64,000 nt of DNA, from the NCBI RefSeq assembly GCF_040253615.1, contig NZ_JBEJGY010000004.1, forward strand, positions 4,712,001 through 4,776,000, in the 5' to 3' direction. A model generated the notes under the pieces. The model saw nothing but the letters and a program-made list of their open reading frames with translations, ran no database searches and was not told the origin of the DNA. Origin of the DNA: Streptomyces sp. Edi4 (GTDB lineage Bacteria > Actinomycetota > Actinomycetes > Streptomycetales > Streptomycetaceae). Each line of letters begins with the position of its first letter. Position 1 is the stretch's first letter. Made by a program: the position numbers and the translations under genes. Positions 47,380 to 61,354 of the stretch are shown here, piece by piece.

Positions 47380-47518
47380 GTCGTGAGCATAGCCAGTCCC
47401 TTCCAGGGGCCCGGACGCGCCGGGGTGCCATGACGTGAACTCTGCGCGGCGGGCACGTTAAACGGATGTTCCGGACTTATGGGTCCCATGGGCGGCCCGT
47501 GGCGGGAGAATGGACGGC

Positions 47519-47803
47519 ATGAGTCCCTTTCTGCGACGTACGAAGAAGCCGGGCGGCAACCCCGCCGAGCGGGTGGTCACGCTGATCGGGAAGCCCGGGT
47601 GCCATCTGTGCGACGACGCCCAGGAGGTGATCGAGGCCGTGTGCGCCGAGACGGGTGCGGTCTGGGAGAAGAAGGACATCACGCGGGACGAGGCGCTGCA
47701 CAAGGAGTACTGGGAGCAGATTCCGGTGGTCCTGATCGACGGCGCGCAGCACACCTTCTGGCGGGTGGACCCGGCTCGCCTCAGGAGCGCCCTGACCGAC
47801 TGA
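47519..47803 (+). CDS. Glutaredoxin-like thiol protein
   Basis: The 94-residue protein has a thioredoxin-fold pattern with the active-site pair in GKPGCHLCDDA (CxxC near residues 27-30) and a cis-proline region QIPVVLIDG. It belongs to the short glutaredoxin-like (DUF836-type) family. The ATG at 47519 follows GGGAG by about 10 bases. It lies upstream of rex, a redox regulator, on the same strand but 376 bases away, so it is probably a separate transcript. Confidence 0.88.
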   Translation: MSPFLRRTKKPGGNPAERVVTLIGKPGCHLCDDAQEVIEAVCAETGAVWEKKDITRDEALHKEYWEQIPVVLIDGAQHTFWRVDPARLRSALTD

Positions 47804-48083
47804 GGTCCGGGACGGCGCGCCCCACCGCCGGCCCGGGCGGCGCCGGGCGCGCCGTCCCGGGGCACCTTCCGGCAGGGGCCGCTGAGCAGCGAAATGAGGG
47901 CGATCGCGATGGTTGCGGTTACCATCATGGTCGTTTTGCTGTGATTCGGGGGTATCGCTGTGAGGAGAGTGTGCGGCTTTGCCCCCTTTGGGTCCTGAAC
48001 GGACCGAACCCCTCGGTGGTTCCGCGATTTCCTCCCCGACTCGCGTGAGCCCGGTCACTTTGCTCGGACAAAGCGGACACCAT
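47804..48083. other. Upstream region of rex
   Basis: No gene is seen. A GC-rich inverted repeat near 47811-47863 (GGGACGGCGCGCC with GGCGCGCCGTCCC) is a likely terminator for the glutaredoxin-like gene. GGTTACCATCATGG near 47920 is a short dyad of unknown meaning. Confidence 0.5.
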
Positions 48084-48114
48084 CTTTGTGCACGCGTTCA
48101 CAAAGACATAGCCT
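48084..48114 (+). promoter_or_regulatory. Rex operator overlapping the rex promoter
   Basis: CTTTGTG-cacgcgtt-CACAAAG at 48084-48105 is a 22-base dyad, symmetric at 20 positions, matching the Rex operator core TGTGAACGCGTTCACA with one change. It overlaps TTGTGC at 48086-48091, followed after 17 bases by TAGCCT at 48109-48114. Rex bound here would block its own operon and release it when NADH rises. Confidence 0.92.
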
Positions 48115-48179
48115 GCATCCGACGGGGCGGCCCTGGAACGTGTGGCCGCCTACAGCCCCGCTCATCCCGCAGGAGCACC

Positions 48180-48959
48180 GTGGCAACTGGCCGAACTCAC
48201 CGACCGGCGACCCGAAGCCGAGGAATCCCCGAGGCCACCGTCGCCAGGCTTCCGCTGTATCTGCGTGCGCTCACCGGCCTTTCGGAGCGCTCCGTGCCCA
48301 CGGTCTCCTCCGAGGAGCTGGCGGCCGCCGCTGGGGTCAACTCCGCGAAGCTGCGCAAGGACTTCTCGTACCTGGGCTCCTACGGCACCCGGGGAGTCGG
48401 TTACGACGTCGAGTATCTCGTCTACCAGATCTCCCGTGAGCTGGGTCTGACCCAGGACTGGCCGGTTGTGATCGTCGGTATCGGCAACCTCGGCGCCGCG
48501 CTCGCCAACTACGGCGGCTTCGCCTCGCGCGGCTTCCGGGTCGCGGCCCTGATAGACGCCGACCCCGCCATGGCCGGGAAGCCGGTCGCCGGGATGCCGG
48601 TGCGGCACACCGACGACCTGGAGAAGATCATCAGCGACAACGGCGTCTCGATCGGGGTCATCGCGACCCCGGCGGGCGCCGCTCAGCAGGTCTGCGACCG
48701 GCTGGTCGCGGCCGGGGTGACCTCCATCCTCAACTTCGCGCCGACCGTGCTCTCGGTCCCCGAGGGCGTCGACGTCCGCAAGGTCGACCTCTCCATCGAG
48801 CTCCAGATCCTCGCCTTCCACGAGCAGCGCAAGGCCGGCGAGGAAGCCGCCGTCGCCGAGGCGGGCGCCGCGGCCGCCGCCGTGGTGCCGCCGGTGCGCG
48901 CCACCGGCCCCGGCCGGAAGGGACCGGACGGGGATCTGCCCGCCGTGATGCCGGCATGA
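48180..48959 (+). CDS. rex: Redox-sensing repressor Rex
   Basis: The 259-residue repressor reads the NADH/NAD+ ratio. The N-terminal winged helix spans residues 15-85 (SSEELAAAAGVNSAKLRKD, SYLGSYGTRGVGYDVEYL). The Rossmann domain has VVIVGIGNLGAAL near residue 100 and a C-terminal swapped helix. The GTG at 48180 has AGGAG 4 bases upstream and matches the S. coelicolor start as I remember it. Its stop overlaps the hemA start (ATGA), so rex heads rex-hemA-hemC-hemD. Confidence 0.97.
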   Translation: MATGRTHRPATRSRGIPEATVARLPLYLRALTGLSERSVPTVSSEELAAAAGVNSAKLRKDFSYLGSYGTRGVGYDVEYLVYQISRELGLTQDWPVVIVGIGNLGAALANYGGFASRGFRVAALIDADPAMAGKPVAGMPVRHTDDLEKIISDNGVSIGVIATPAGAAQQVCDRLVAAGVTSILNFAPTVLSVPEGVDVRKVDLSIELQILAFHEQRKAGEEAAVAEAGAAAAAVVPPVRATGPGRKGPDGDLPAVMPA

Positions 48960-50578
48960 GCCTCCTGGTCGTCGGCCTCAGCCACCGCAGCGCCCCCGTC
49001 AGCGTCCTGGAGCGGGCCTCCCTGTCCGCGGACGCGCAGGCCAAGCTGCTCCACGACACCCTCGCCGCCGAGCCCGCCGCCGAGGCCGCGGTGCTCGCCA
49101 CCTGCAACCGCATCGAGCTGTACGCGGACGTGGACAAGTTCCACGCCGGTGTCGCCGAGCTCTCCACGCTGCTCGCCCAGCACAGCGGCGTGGGCCTCGA
49201 AGAGCTCACCCCTTATCTGTACGTGCACTACGAGGACCGGGCCGTCCACCACCTCTTCTCGGTGGCCTGCGGTCTGGACTCGATGGTGGTCGGCGAGGGC
49301 CAGATCCTCGGCCAGATCAAGGACACTCTCGCGCTCGGGCAGGAACTGCACACCGCCGGGCGGCTGTTGAACGATTTGTTCCAGCAGGCGCTCAGGGTCG
49401 GCAAGCGCGCCCACAGCGAGACCGGGATCGACCGGGCCGGGCAGTCGCTCGTCACCTTCGGTCTCGAGCAGCTGGCCGCAGGCGCGCCCGTCGGTGACTG
49501 GGCCAAGGGCAAGCGGGCGCTGGTCATCGGCGCGGGTTCGATGTCCTCGCTCGCCGCCGCGACGCTGGGCCGGACCGGGATCGACGAGATCGTCGTCGCC
49601 AACCGCACGCACGCCCGCGCCGAGCGGCTTGTGGAGATCCTTGGCGAGTCGGGCACGGCCGCGCGGGCGATCGCGATGGCCGATGTCGCACGCGAACTGA
49701 CACGAGTCGACATCGCGGTCTCCTGCACCGGCGCCACCGGCCTCGTACTGACCGGCGAGGCCGTCGCCCTGGCCGTCGGCGAGAGCCTGTCGGCCCCGGC
49801 CGCGCCCGCCGATGCCGCGTCCGCCGATGCCGCCATCGCCGAGGGCTGCCCGGTCGCCTTCCCCGCCACCGCCGCCGCGGGCGCCGCGATGGCCGGGTTC
49901 GGCCTGGTCGACGAGGCGCTGCGGGCCGACGGCGCGACCGCCGCCGCCCCGGACGCCGCCGCTGCCCCCGACGCCGACTCCCTTGAGCTGCACGGGAGTT
50001 GGGCCGAGAACACCGAGCGCAGGATCGCCCGGGAGCGCAAGGACATCCCCGTACCGGCCGGGCCCGTGAAGCTGGCGCTGCTCGACCTCGCCATGCCGCG
50101 CGACATCGACGCCGCCGTGCACCGGGTGCCCGGGGTGCGTCTCGTGGACATCGAATCGCTCGCCGAGGCGTCCGCCGACGCGCCGATGGCCGCCGACGTG
50201 GACCAGGTGCGCGCCATCGTCTCGGACGAGGTCGCCGCCTTCGGCGCCGCCCAGCGGGCCGCGCACATCACGCCCACCGTGGTCGCGCTGCGCGCCATGG
50301 CGGCCGAGGTGGTGGCCGGCGAGGTCGCGCGTCTTGAGGGCCGGCTGCCGGACCTCGACGACAAGCAGCGCTCCGAGGTCACCCAGACCGTGCGCCGCGT
50401 CGTGGACAAGCTTCTGCACGCGCCGACCGTGCGGATCAAGCAGCTCGCGGCGGAGCCCGGTGGCGCCGGGTACGCGGACGCGCTGCGCACTCTCTTCGAC
50501 CTCGACCCGGACGCGGTGGCCGCCGTCTCCCGGGCCGATGTGAACGACGCCGATGTCAAGAACCGAGGGCGGTCATGA
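48956..50578 (+). CDS. hemA: Glutamyl-tRNA reductase HemA
   Basis: The 540-residue enzyme makes glutamate-1-semialdehyde from glutamyl-tRNA, the first committed step of C5 tetrapyrrole synthesis. The catalytic Cys is in LATCNRIELYA near residue 50; the NADPH domain has VIGAGSMSSLAA near 190; the dimer domain is at the C-terminus. An Ala/Asp-rich insertion of about 90 residues (near 270-365) is typical of streptomycete HemA. It starts inside the rex stop and ends overlapping hemC by ATGA, so translation is coupled. Confidence 0.96.
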   Translation: MSLLVVGLSHRSAPVSVLERASLSADAQAKLLHDTLAAEPAAEAAVLATCNRIELYADVDKFHAGVAELSTLLAQHSGVGLEELTPYLYVHYEDRAVHHLFSVACGLDSMVVGEGQILGQIKDTLALGQELHTAGRLLNDLFQQALRVGKRAHSETGIDRAGQSLVTFGLEQLAAGAPVGDWAKGKRALVIGAGSMSSLAAATLGRTGIDEIVVANRTHARAERLVEILGESGTAARAIAMADVARELTRVDIAVSCTGATGLVLTGEAVALAVGESLSAPAAPADAASADAAIAEGCPVAFPATAAAGAAMAGFGLVDEALRADGATAAAPDAAAAPDADSLELHGSWAENTERRIARERKDIPVPAGPVKLALLDLAMPRDIDAAVHRVPGVRLVDIESLAEASADAPMAADVDQVRAIVSDEVAAFGAAQRAAHITPTVVALRAMAAEVVAGEVARLEGRLPDLDDKQRSEVTQTVRRVVDKLLHAPTVRIKQLAAEPGGAGYADALRTLFDLDPDAVAAVSRADVNDADVKNRGRS

Positions 50579-51573
50579 CCGAGAAAGCACTCCGACTCGG
50601 GACCAGGCGCAGCAAGCTCGCCATGGCCCAGTCGGGCCATGTGGCCGACGCCGTACGGCAGTTGACGGGCCGTCAGGTGGACCTTGTGGAGATCACCACG
50701 TACGGGGACACCTCCCGCGAGCACCTGGCGCAGATCGGCGGCACCGGTGTGTTCGTCGTGGCCCTGCGCGAGGCGCTGCTGCGCGGCGAGGTCGACTTCG
50801 CGGTGCACTCCCTCAAGGACCTGCCCACCGCCCAGCACCCCGATCTCGTGCTGGCCGCCGTGCCGGTCCGCGAGGACCCGCGCGATGTGCTGGTCGCCCG
50901 TGACGGGCTGACCTTCGCCGAGCTGCCCGCCGGCGCCCGCGTGGGCACCGGCTCGCCCCGGCGGATGGCGCAGCTCAACGCGTACGCCCGCAGTCACGGG
51001 ATGACGATCGAGACGGTGCCGATCCGCGGCAACATCGACACCCGCGTCGGCTACGTCACCAAGGGTGAGCTCGACGCGGTGGTCCTGGCCGCCGCCGGGC
51101 TCAACCGCATCGGACGCGGCGACGTCGTGACCGAGCTCCTGTCGGTCGACACCGTTTTGCCCGCCCCCGGCCAGGGGGCCCTGGCGATCGAGTGCGCGGC
51201 GGCCAACGCCGACCTCGCCGCCGTGCTCGCCGAGCTCGACGACCCGTTCACGCGGGCCGCCGTGACCGCCGAGCGTTCCCTGCTCGCCGCCCTGGAGGCC
51301 GGTTGCAGTGCACCTGTTGGTGCGCTGGCCGACCTTCCCCAAGCTCTCGACTTCGCTCGAGCAGGGGAGACCCCAATGGCCGACGGGCAGGCTGTTCATG
51401 AGATGCGCCTGCGCGGAGTTGTCGGTACCACCGACGGTTCCTCGCTGGTGCAACTGTCCACCACCGGTCCCGTACCCACGTCGCACGACGAAGCGATGGC
51501 CCTCGGACGCGAACTCGCGGACGAGATGCTCGCCAAGGGTGCGGCCGGTCTTATGGGGGAGCGAGCACTTTGA
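50575..51573 (+). CDS. hemC: Porphobilinogen deaminase HemC
   Basis: The 332-residue enzyme polymerises four porphobilinogens into hydroxymethylbilane. Cofactor-binding Arg residues lie in GTGSPRRMAQL, and the dipyrromethane-carrying Cys is in LEAGCSAPVGAL near residue 244. About 8 residues later, PQALDFARAGETPM looks inserted relative to usual HemC sequences. Its DNA (about 51334-51375) has the form of a hairpin-forming Streptomyces intergenic repeat, and the frame is kept. The start overlaps the hemA stop, and the stop overlaps the next TTG start. Confidence 0.95.
   Translation: MTEKALRLGTRRSKLAMAQSGHVADAVRQLTGRQVDLVEITTYGDTSREHLAQIGGTGVFVVALREALLRGEVDFAVHSLKDLPTAQHPDLVLAAVPVREDPRDVLVARDGLTFAELPAGARVGTGSPRRMAQLNAYARSHGMTIETVPIRGNIDTRVGYVTKGELDAVVLAAAGLNRIGRGDVVTELLSVDTVLPAPGQGALAIECAAANADLAAVLAELDDPFTRAAVTAERSLLAALEAGCSAPVGALADLPQALDFARAGETPMADGQAVHEMRLRGVVGTTDGSSLVQLSTTGPVPTSHDEAMALGRELADEMLAKGAAGLMGERAL
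51334..51375. repeat. Intergenic-type hairpin repeat inserted in frame in hemC
   Basis: TCCCC (51336-51340) and GCTC (51343-51346) pair with GAGC (51359-51362) and GGGGA (51364-51368). The sequence AAGCTCTCGACTTCGCTCGA is, from memory, like an element scattered between genes in Streptomyces genomes. The 42 bases add 14 codons without a stop. No second copy was noticed in this window. Confidence 0.6.
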
Positions 51574-53216
51574 GCCCCACGACCCACCCCACCGCAGCCG
51601 GAAACGTCACCTTCCTCGGTGCCGGTCCCGGTGACCCCGGGCTGCTGACACTGCGCGCCGTTGAGGCGCTGGCTTCGGCGGACGTCCTGATCGCCGAGCC
51701 CGCTGTGCTCGACGTTGTTCGCGCGCATGCGCGGGCGGGTGTGGACACACCCCAGCTGACGGTCATTGACGAGGCGTCAACAACCGCCGGGATCCCCGTG
51801 TTGCGGGATGCCGCCAATCTTGTCATGGAGGCCGCGCGCTCCGGCAGGCGGGTCGTCCGTGCCGTCGCCGGTGACCCGGGTCTCGACGGCGACGCCGCGG
51901 GGGAGATGCAGGCCTGCGCCTCGGCGGGCATCCCCTTCGAGGTGGTGCCCGGCGTGGCCGCCGCGGTCGGCGTACCCGCGTACGCCGGTGTCCCGCTGAG
52001 CGGCGCGAGCGGCGCCGACGTCCGCTTCGTCGACGCCCGTACCGCCTCCGAGCGGTGCTGGGCGGAGGTCGGCGCGAGCGACGGCACGGTGGTGGTCTCC
52101 ACCACGCTGGAGACCGTCGCGGCCGCCGCCGGCGAGCTGGTCTCGGCGGGCCGCAAGCCCGACACCCCGATGACCGTGACGATCGCGGGCACCACCACGC
52201 GCCAGCGGACCTGGTCCGCGACGCTCGGCTCGGTCGCCCAGGTGCTCAAGCAGGCGAAGGTGCTGCCCTCGCCGGACGGGCACCAGGCCGTGATAGCCGT
52301 GGTCGGCGAGCGCAGCGCACCCGCTCAGCGTGATCAGCTCTCGTGGTTCGAGTCCAAGCCGCTGTTCGGCTGGCGCGTGCTCGTACCGCGTACCAAGGAG
52401 CAGTCCGCCTCGCTCTCCGACCAGCTCAGGTCGTACGGGGCCGTGCCGCACGAGGTGCCGACGATCGCCGTCGAGCCGCCGCGCACGCCCCAGCAGATGG
52501 AGCGCGCGGTCAAGGGCCTGGTGACGGGCCGCTACGAGTGGATCGCGTTCACCAGCGTCAACGCGGTGAAGGCGGTGCGCGAGAAGTTCGAGGAGTACGG
52601 GCTCGACGCGCGCGCGTTCGCCGGTATCAAGGTCGCCGCGGTCGGCGAGCAGACGGCCGCCTCACTGATCGAGTTCGGCGTCAAGCCGGACCTGGTGCCC
52701 AGCGGCGAGCAGTCGGCCGCCGGTCTCCTGGAGGACTGGCCGCCCTACGACCCGGTCTTCGACCCGATCGACCGGGTGTTCCTGCCGCGCGCCGACATCG
52801 CCACCGAGACACTGGTGGCGGGTCTGATCGAGCTGGGCTGGGAGGTCGACGACGTCACGGCCTACCGGACGGTGCGGGCCTCGCCGCCGCCGGCCGACAC
52901 CCGTGAGGCGATCAAGGGCGGCGGCTTCGACGCGGTGCTCTTCACGTCGTCCTCCACGGTGCGCAACCTCGTGGGCATCGCGGGCAAGCCGCACAACGTC
53001 ACGGTGATCGCGTGCATCGGCCCGGCCACGGCGAAGACGGCCGAGGAGCACGGGCTGCGGGTGGACGTCATGGCTCCCGAGCCGTCCGTGCACAAGCTGG
53101 CGCAGGCGCTGGCGGACTTCGGGGCGGCCCGGCGGGACGCGGCGATGTCGGCGGGCGAGCACGTGACCCGCCCCAGCGAACGCCGCCCGGGCGCGAGGCG
53201 CCGCCGCACGACGTAG
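51570..53216 (+). CDS. hemD: Uroporphyrinogen-III methyltransferase/synthase fusion (CobA-HemD)
   Basis: The 548-residue protein joins two enzymes. Residues 10-255 are a SAM-dependent tetrapyrrole methylase (FLGAGPGDPGLLTLRA, VVPGVAAAVGVPAYAGVPL), and residues 265-530 are uroporphyrinogen-III synthase (VLVPRTKEQSASL, WIAFTSVNAVKAV, VLFTSSSTVRNL). It cyclises hydroxymethylbilane and could methylate the product towards sirohaem or cobalamin. The methylase domain looks divergent. The start is TTG at 51570, overlapping the hemC stop. Confidence 0.93.
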   Translation: MSPTTHPTAAGNVTFLGAGPGDPGLLTLRAVEALASADVLIAEPAVLDVVRAHARAGVDTPQLTVIDEASTTAGIPVLRDAANLVMEAARSGRRVVRAVAGDPGLDGDAAGEMQACASAGIPFEVVPGVAAAVGVPAYAGVPLSGASGADVRFVDARTASERCWAEVGASDGTVVVSTTLETVAAAAGELVSAGRKPDTPMTVTIAGTTTRQRTWSATLGSVAQVLKQAKVLPSPDGHQAVIAVVGERSAPAQRDQLSWFESKPLFGWRVLVPRTKEQSASLSDQLRSYGAVPHEVPTIAVEPPRTPQQMERAVKGLVTGRYEWIAFTSVNAVKAVREKFEEYGLDARAFAGIKVAAVGEQTAASLIEFGVKPDLVPSGEQSAAGLLEDWPPYDPVFDPIDRVFLPRADIATETLVAGLIELGWEVDDVTAYRTVRASPPPADTREAIKGGGFDAVLFTSSSTVRNLVGIAGKPHNVTVIACIGPATAKTAEEHGLRVDVMAPEPSVHKLAQALADFGAARRDAAMSAGEHVTRPSERRPGARRRRTT

Positions 53217-53498
53217 TTCGGGTTACCCGGAGCCCCGGCCCCTGCGCTGGGGCTCCGCTGCCCGAGAGTGAACCCGCTCTGCGGGCCGTGCTCGCTTCTC
53301 GCGCAGTTCCCCGCGCCCCTGGCGGGGCCGTGCCGGCCCGTATCGGCAACTCAGCCTGTCCGGCGTGAGGACGAGCGCCCTTGAAGGCGCGAACCGGGTC
53401 TGGGGCGGAGCCCGAGGGTCTTCCTTCAACCCCCGGCGGGTTTCGGGAAGGGGCGGGGTGGGGGAGAGCCACCCGCGCGGCGGCGTAGCGTGTACGGC
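53217..53498. other. hemD-hemB spacer with dispersed repeat elements
   Basis: No gene is seen. One perfect copy of GCGCAGTTCCCCGCGCCCCT is at 53301-53320, followed by CAGCCTGTCCGGCG, TGAGGACGAG and GTCTGGGGCGGAGCCC, the same order as in 14880-15140. Confidence 0.8.
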
Positions 53499-54488
53499 AT
53501 GACTGTGTACGGATCCTTCCCCGGGGCCCGGCCCCGTCGGCTGCGCACCACCCCCGCCATGCGCCGCATGGTCGCGGAGACCCAGCTGCACCCCGCCGAC
53601 CTCATCCTCCCCGCCTTCGTACGGGAAGGGATCACCGAACCCGTTCCGATCCAGGCCATGCCGGGCGTGGCCCAGCACACCCTGGACACCCTGCGGAAGG
53701 CCGCCGCGGAGGCGGTCGGCGCGGGTGTCGCCGGGATCATGCTCTTCGGCGTGCCGCAGGACGAGAAGAAGGACGCGGCCGGTACCGCGGGCACCGACCC
53801 CGACGGCATCCTCCAGGTCGCCATCCGCGCCGTGCGCGAAGAGGTCGGCGACGACCTGGTGATCATGTCGGACCTGTGCCTGGACGAGTACACCGACCAC
53901 GGCCACTGCGGCGTGCTCGACGCGGACGGCCGCGTCGACAACGACGCCACCCTGGAGCGCTACGCGGAGATGGCCCAGGTCCAGGCCGACGCGGGCGTCC
54001 ACGTCGTGGGCCCCTCCGGCATGATGGACGGCCAAGTCGGCGTCATCCGGGACGCGTTGGACCAGACCGGGCACGAGGACGTGTCGATCCTGGCCTACAC
54101 CGCCAAGTACTCCTCCGCCTTCTACGGCCCGTTCCGCGAGGCCGTCGGCTCCTCCCTGCGCGGTGACCGCAAGACGTACCAGCAGGACCCCGCCAACACC
54201 CGTGAATCCATGCGGGAGTTGGCGCTGGACCTGGCCGAGGGCGCGGACATGGTCATGGTGAAGCCGGCCGGTCCCTACCTCGACATCCTGGCCAAGGTCG
54301 CCGAGTCGGTGGACGTGCCGGTCGCGGCGTACCAGATCAGCGGCGAGTACGCGATGATCGAGGCCGCCGCCGAGAAGGGCTGGATCGACCGCGACCGGGC
54401 CATCCTGGAAACCCTGACCGGCATCAAGCGGGCCGGCGCGAGCATGATCCTCACGTACTGGGCGACCGAGGTCGCGCGGGGTCTCTGA
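53499..54488 (+). CDS. hemB: Delta-aminolevulinic acid dehydratase HemB
   Basis: The 329-residue enzyme condenses two aminolevulinate molecules into porphobilinogen. The metal-site region SDLCLDEYTDHGHCG near residue 130, the first Schiff-base Lys in AYTAKYSSAFYGPF and the second in MVKPAGPYLD are all present. The ATG at 53499 has no ribosome site, but TAGCGT (53486-53491) lies 7 bases upstream. hemB therefore seems to have its own promoter apart from rex-hemACD, with a repeat-rich spacer between. Confidence 0.96.
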   Translation: MTVYGSFPGARPRRLRTTPAMRRMVAETQLHPADLILPAFVREGITEPVPIQAMPGVAQHTLDTLRKAAAEAVGAGVAGIMLFGVPQDEKKDAAGTAGTDPDGILQVAIRAVREEVGDDLVIMSDLCLDEYTDHGHCGVLDADGRVDNDATLERYAEMAQVQADAGVHVVGPSGMMDGQVGVIRDALDQTGHEDVSILAYTAKYSSAFYGPFREAVGSSLRGDRKTYQQDPANTRESMRELALDLAEGADMVMVKPAGPYLDILAKVAESVDVPVAAYQISGEYAMIEAAAEKGWIDRDRAILETLTGIKRAGASMILTYWATEVARGL

Positions 54489-55194
54489 GCGGGGTCTGCC
54501 GTCGGCCCGGCGTCGGTTGCCCGGGGCGTGCGGGCTCGCCCTGGCGTGCGGGGGCTCCAACTGGCCGCCTGCACAAGGGGGTTCGCGTTGCGCCGCACAG
54601 CGACCGGCGCGGGCCCCCGCAGGGCACGGCGGCCGTGGGGGAGGGTTTGTATGGGTGACGGCAGCGGCAGCGGCAGCGGCAAGGTCCCGGCGACGGGGTC
54701 AAAGGCCGGGGCGGTTAGCCGGCCCTGCGGGGGGTCCAGCGCCGGACCGGCAACGGCTGCCCCCCGTTAACCACCGACACCCGGCTGACTCACGGGACCG
54801 CCCACCACAGCAAAGACATGGCCACGACTACATCGCCTTCACCGGACCTACCGGCGACGACCTGGCCACCGACGTACGAGACGCTGGCTCCTACACAGAC
54901 CGCAATGGCAGTAGCCGCGTCCACCGAGACCGCCGAACACAGCCTCGACCCCCTATCCGGCCGGACCGCAGCCGGAGACTGCGGATACCGGACCATCGGG
55001 GTGAGCAGAACCACTGGCGGCCCCTGCCACTACTGCTGGGCACTGGTACTTGGCCGGGTATGACTGCAAGCGATCGAGGAACGCGTCTGTGCTCAGTCTG
55101 TTCCGGGGCCGGGGAAGGAAACGAACCCCCGGAACCCCGGTCGGCAGTGCGGCCTCCTCATCTTCTCGATATCCGCTGACACCGGGTCGCAATC
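54489..55194. other. Unassigned stretch between hemB and RHS gene
   Basis: No gene can be supported firmly. A 39-codon frame at 54651-54770 (MGDGSGSGSGKV) follows GGGGGAGGG and may be a small peptide. From about 54780 the sequence is less GC-rich in third positions than its neighbours on either strand. Short minus-strand frames (54953-55192 and 54790-55014) lie directly after the RHS gene, where an immunity gene would be expected. They are in different frames and match nothing I know; together they could be a decayed gene. Confidence 0.3.
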
Positions 55195-60419
<5,225 letters not shown>

Positions 60420-60786
60420 GGCCCCTCCTCAACATCCACGCGGAGCACCGGATGCCGACACCGCCGGGCGAGGTCGACTCGGGTGTTGGGCTCAGGATCG
60501 TGTCGGGCCACGCAGAGCACCAGGCCATGAACATGCCATTTATGGCCGGTTTAAGAGACGGGTGCGAGTAGCAGTGGTACAGGATTCCTCCGTTAGCCGA
60601 ACGCACTGCGATGGCGCCATCGTCATGGGACCTTGACTGGACCAATCCGTGCATCGTGCGGTGTTCCGTAGGGCGATCGTCTACCGGAACACCGGTGTGG
60701 ATGATCACGCGCGTTGATGGGGGTGTTCCGTAAGAGTGTTCCGCGTGTCATTCCGGTGATGGGCGGTTATCCGGAACACCGGCAGG
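60420..60786. other. Divergent region with two recombination-site-like inverted repeats
   Basis: No gene is seen. GTGTTCCGTAG (60661-60671) faces CTACCGGAACAC (60681-60692), and GGTGTTCCGTAA (60722-60733) faces TTATCCGGAACACC (60767-60780). A further GTGTTCCG lies at 60736. The set lies directly before a decayed serine resolvase gene, as res sites do. The RHS promoter should lie nearer 60420-60560. Confidence 0.6.
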
Positions 60787-61258
60787 GTGAACGGGACGCG
60801 AGTCGGGTACGCGCGCTCGTCGAACACACCCTCCTTCGCCACGGACTCGTCGTGCCGCTCGCGCAGACCGTGCTCCACCGACGAGCAGGACGTGCTCGTG
60901 CAGACCGAGCAGCTACTCGCGCTCGGGGTCGAGCCGGACCGCATCTATATCGACCGCGGCTTCTCCGGCACCACCCGCACCAACCGCACCGGAGTGGACC
61001 AGGCGCTGACCGCGGTGTGGGACGGCACCGTCTTCACGGTCACCAAGGCGGCCGCGGTGTGCTGTTCGGCCTGGGCGCCTCGGTCTACGGCTGGGACGAC
61101 CCGTTCGGCCGGCTGTTCCTGCAAACCCTGGCGATGGTCGCCGAGTTCGAGGCCAACCTCAACCACCTGCGCACCCGCGAGGGCATGGCCATCGCCAAGC
61201 GCAAGGGCAAACTGAATGGCAAGCAGCCCAAGCTGCGCGTGTCCGTGCGACGCTCCAT
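60787..61258 (+). pseudogene. Decayed serine recombinase/resolvase
   Basis: The GTG at 60787 opens NGTRVGYAR, the start of a resolvase, but about 19 foreign codons interrupt it before STDEQDVLVQTEQLLALGVE. The catalytic-domain segment DRIYIDRGFSGTTRTNRTGV and VFTVTK follow. Then the central LDR-type helix (about 25 codons) is missing and the frame changes near 61050. The other frame continues with FGLGASVYGWDDPFGRLFLQ and MVAEFEANLNHLRTREGMAI, ending at KGKLNGKQPKL. The C-terminal DNA-binding HTH is absent. The gene is not functional as it stands and is related to phage/transposon-type resolvases of actinobacteria. Confidence 0.85.
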
Positions 61259-61354
61259 CCGCTGCCACACCGGCCGGACCCGGGACCCGTGCGACAAGGT
61301 CCCGGGCCGCCGGCCTCGCCCGAGGCGCGCCCTGGTTACGGGCCTGGCGTGCCC

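Noticed and set aside
54517..55179. 220-codon plus-strand protein after hemB
   Set aside because: Its composition is Arg/Pro-rich, codon use is unlike the neighbours, and no domain or ribosome site supports it.
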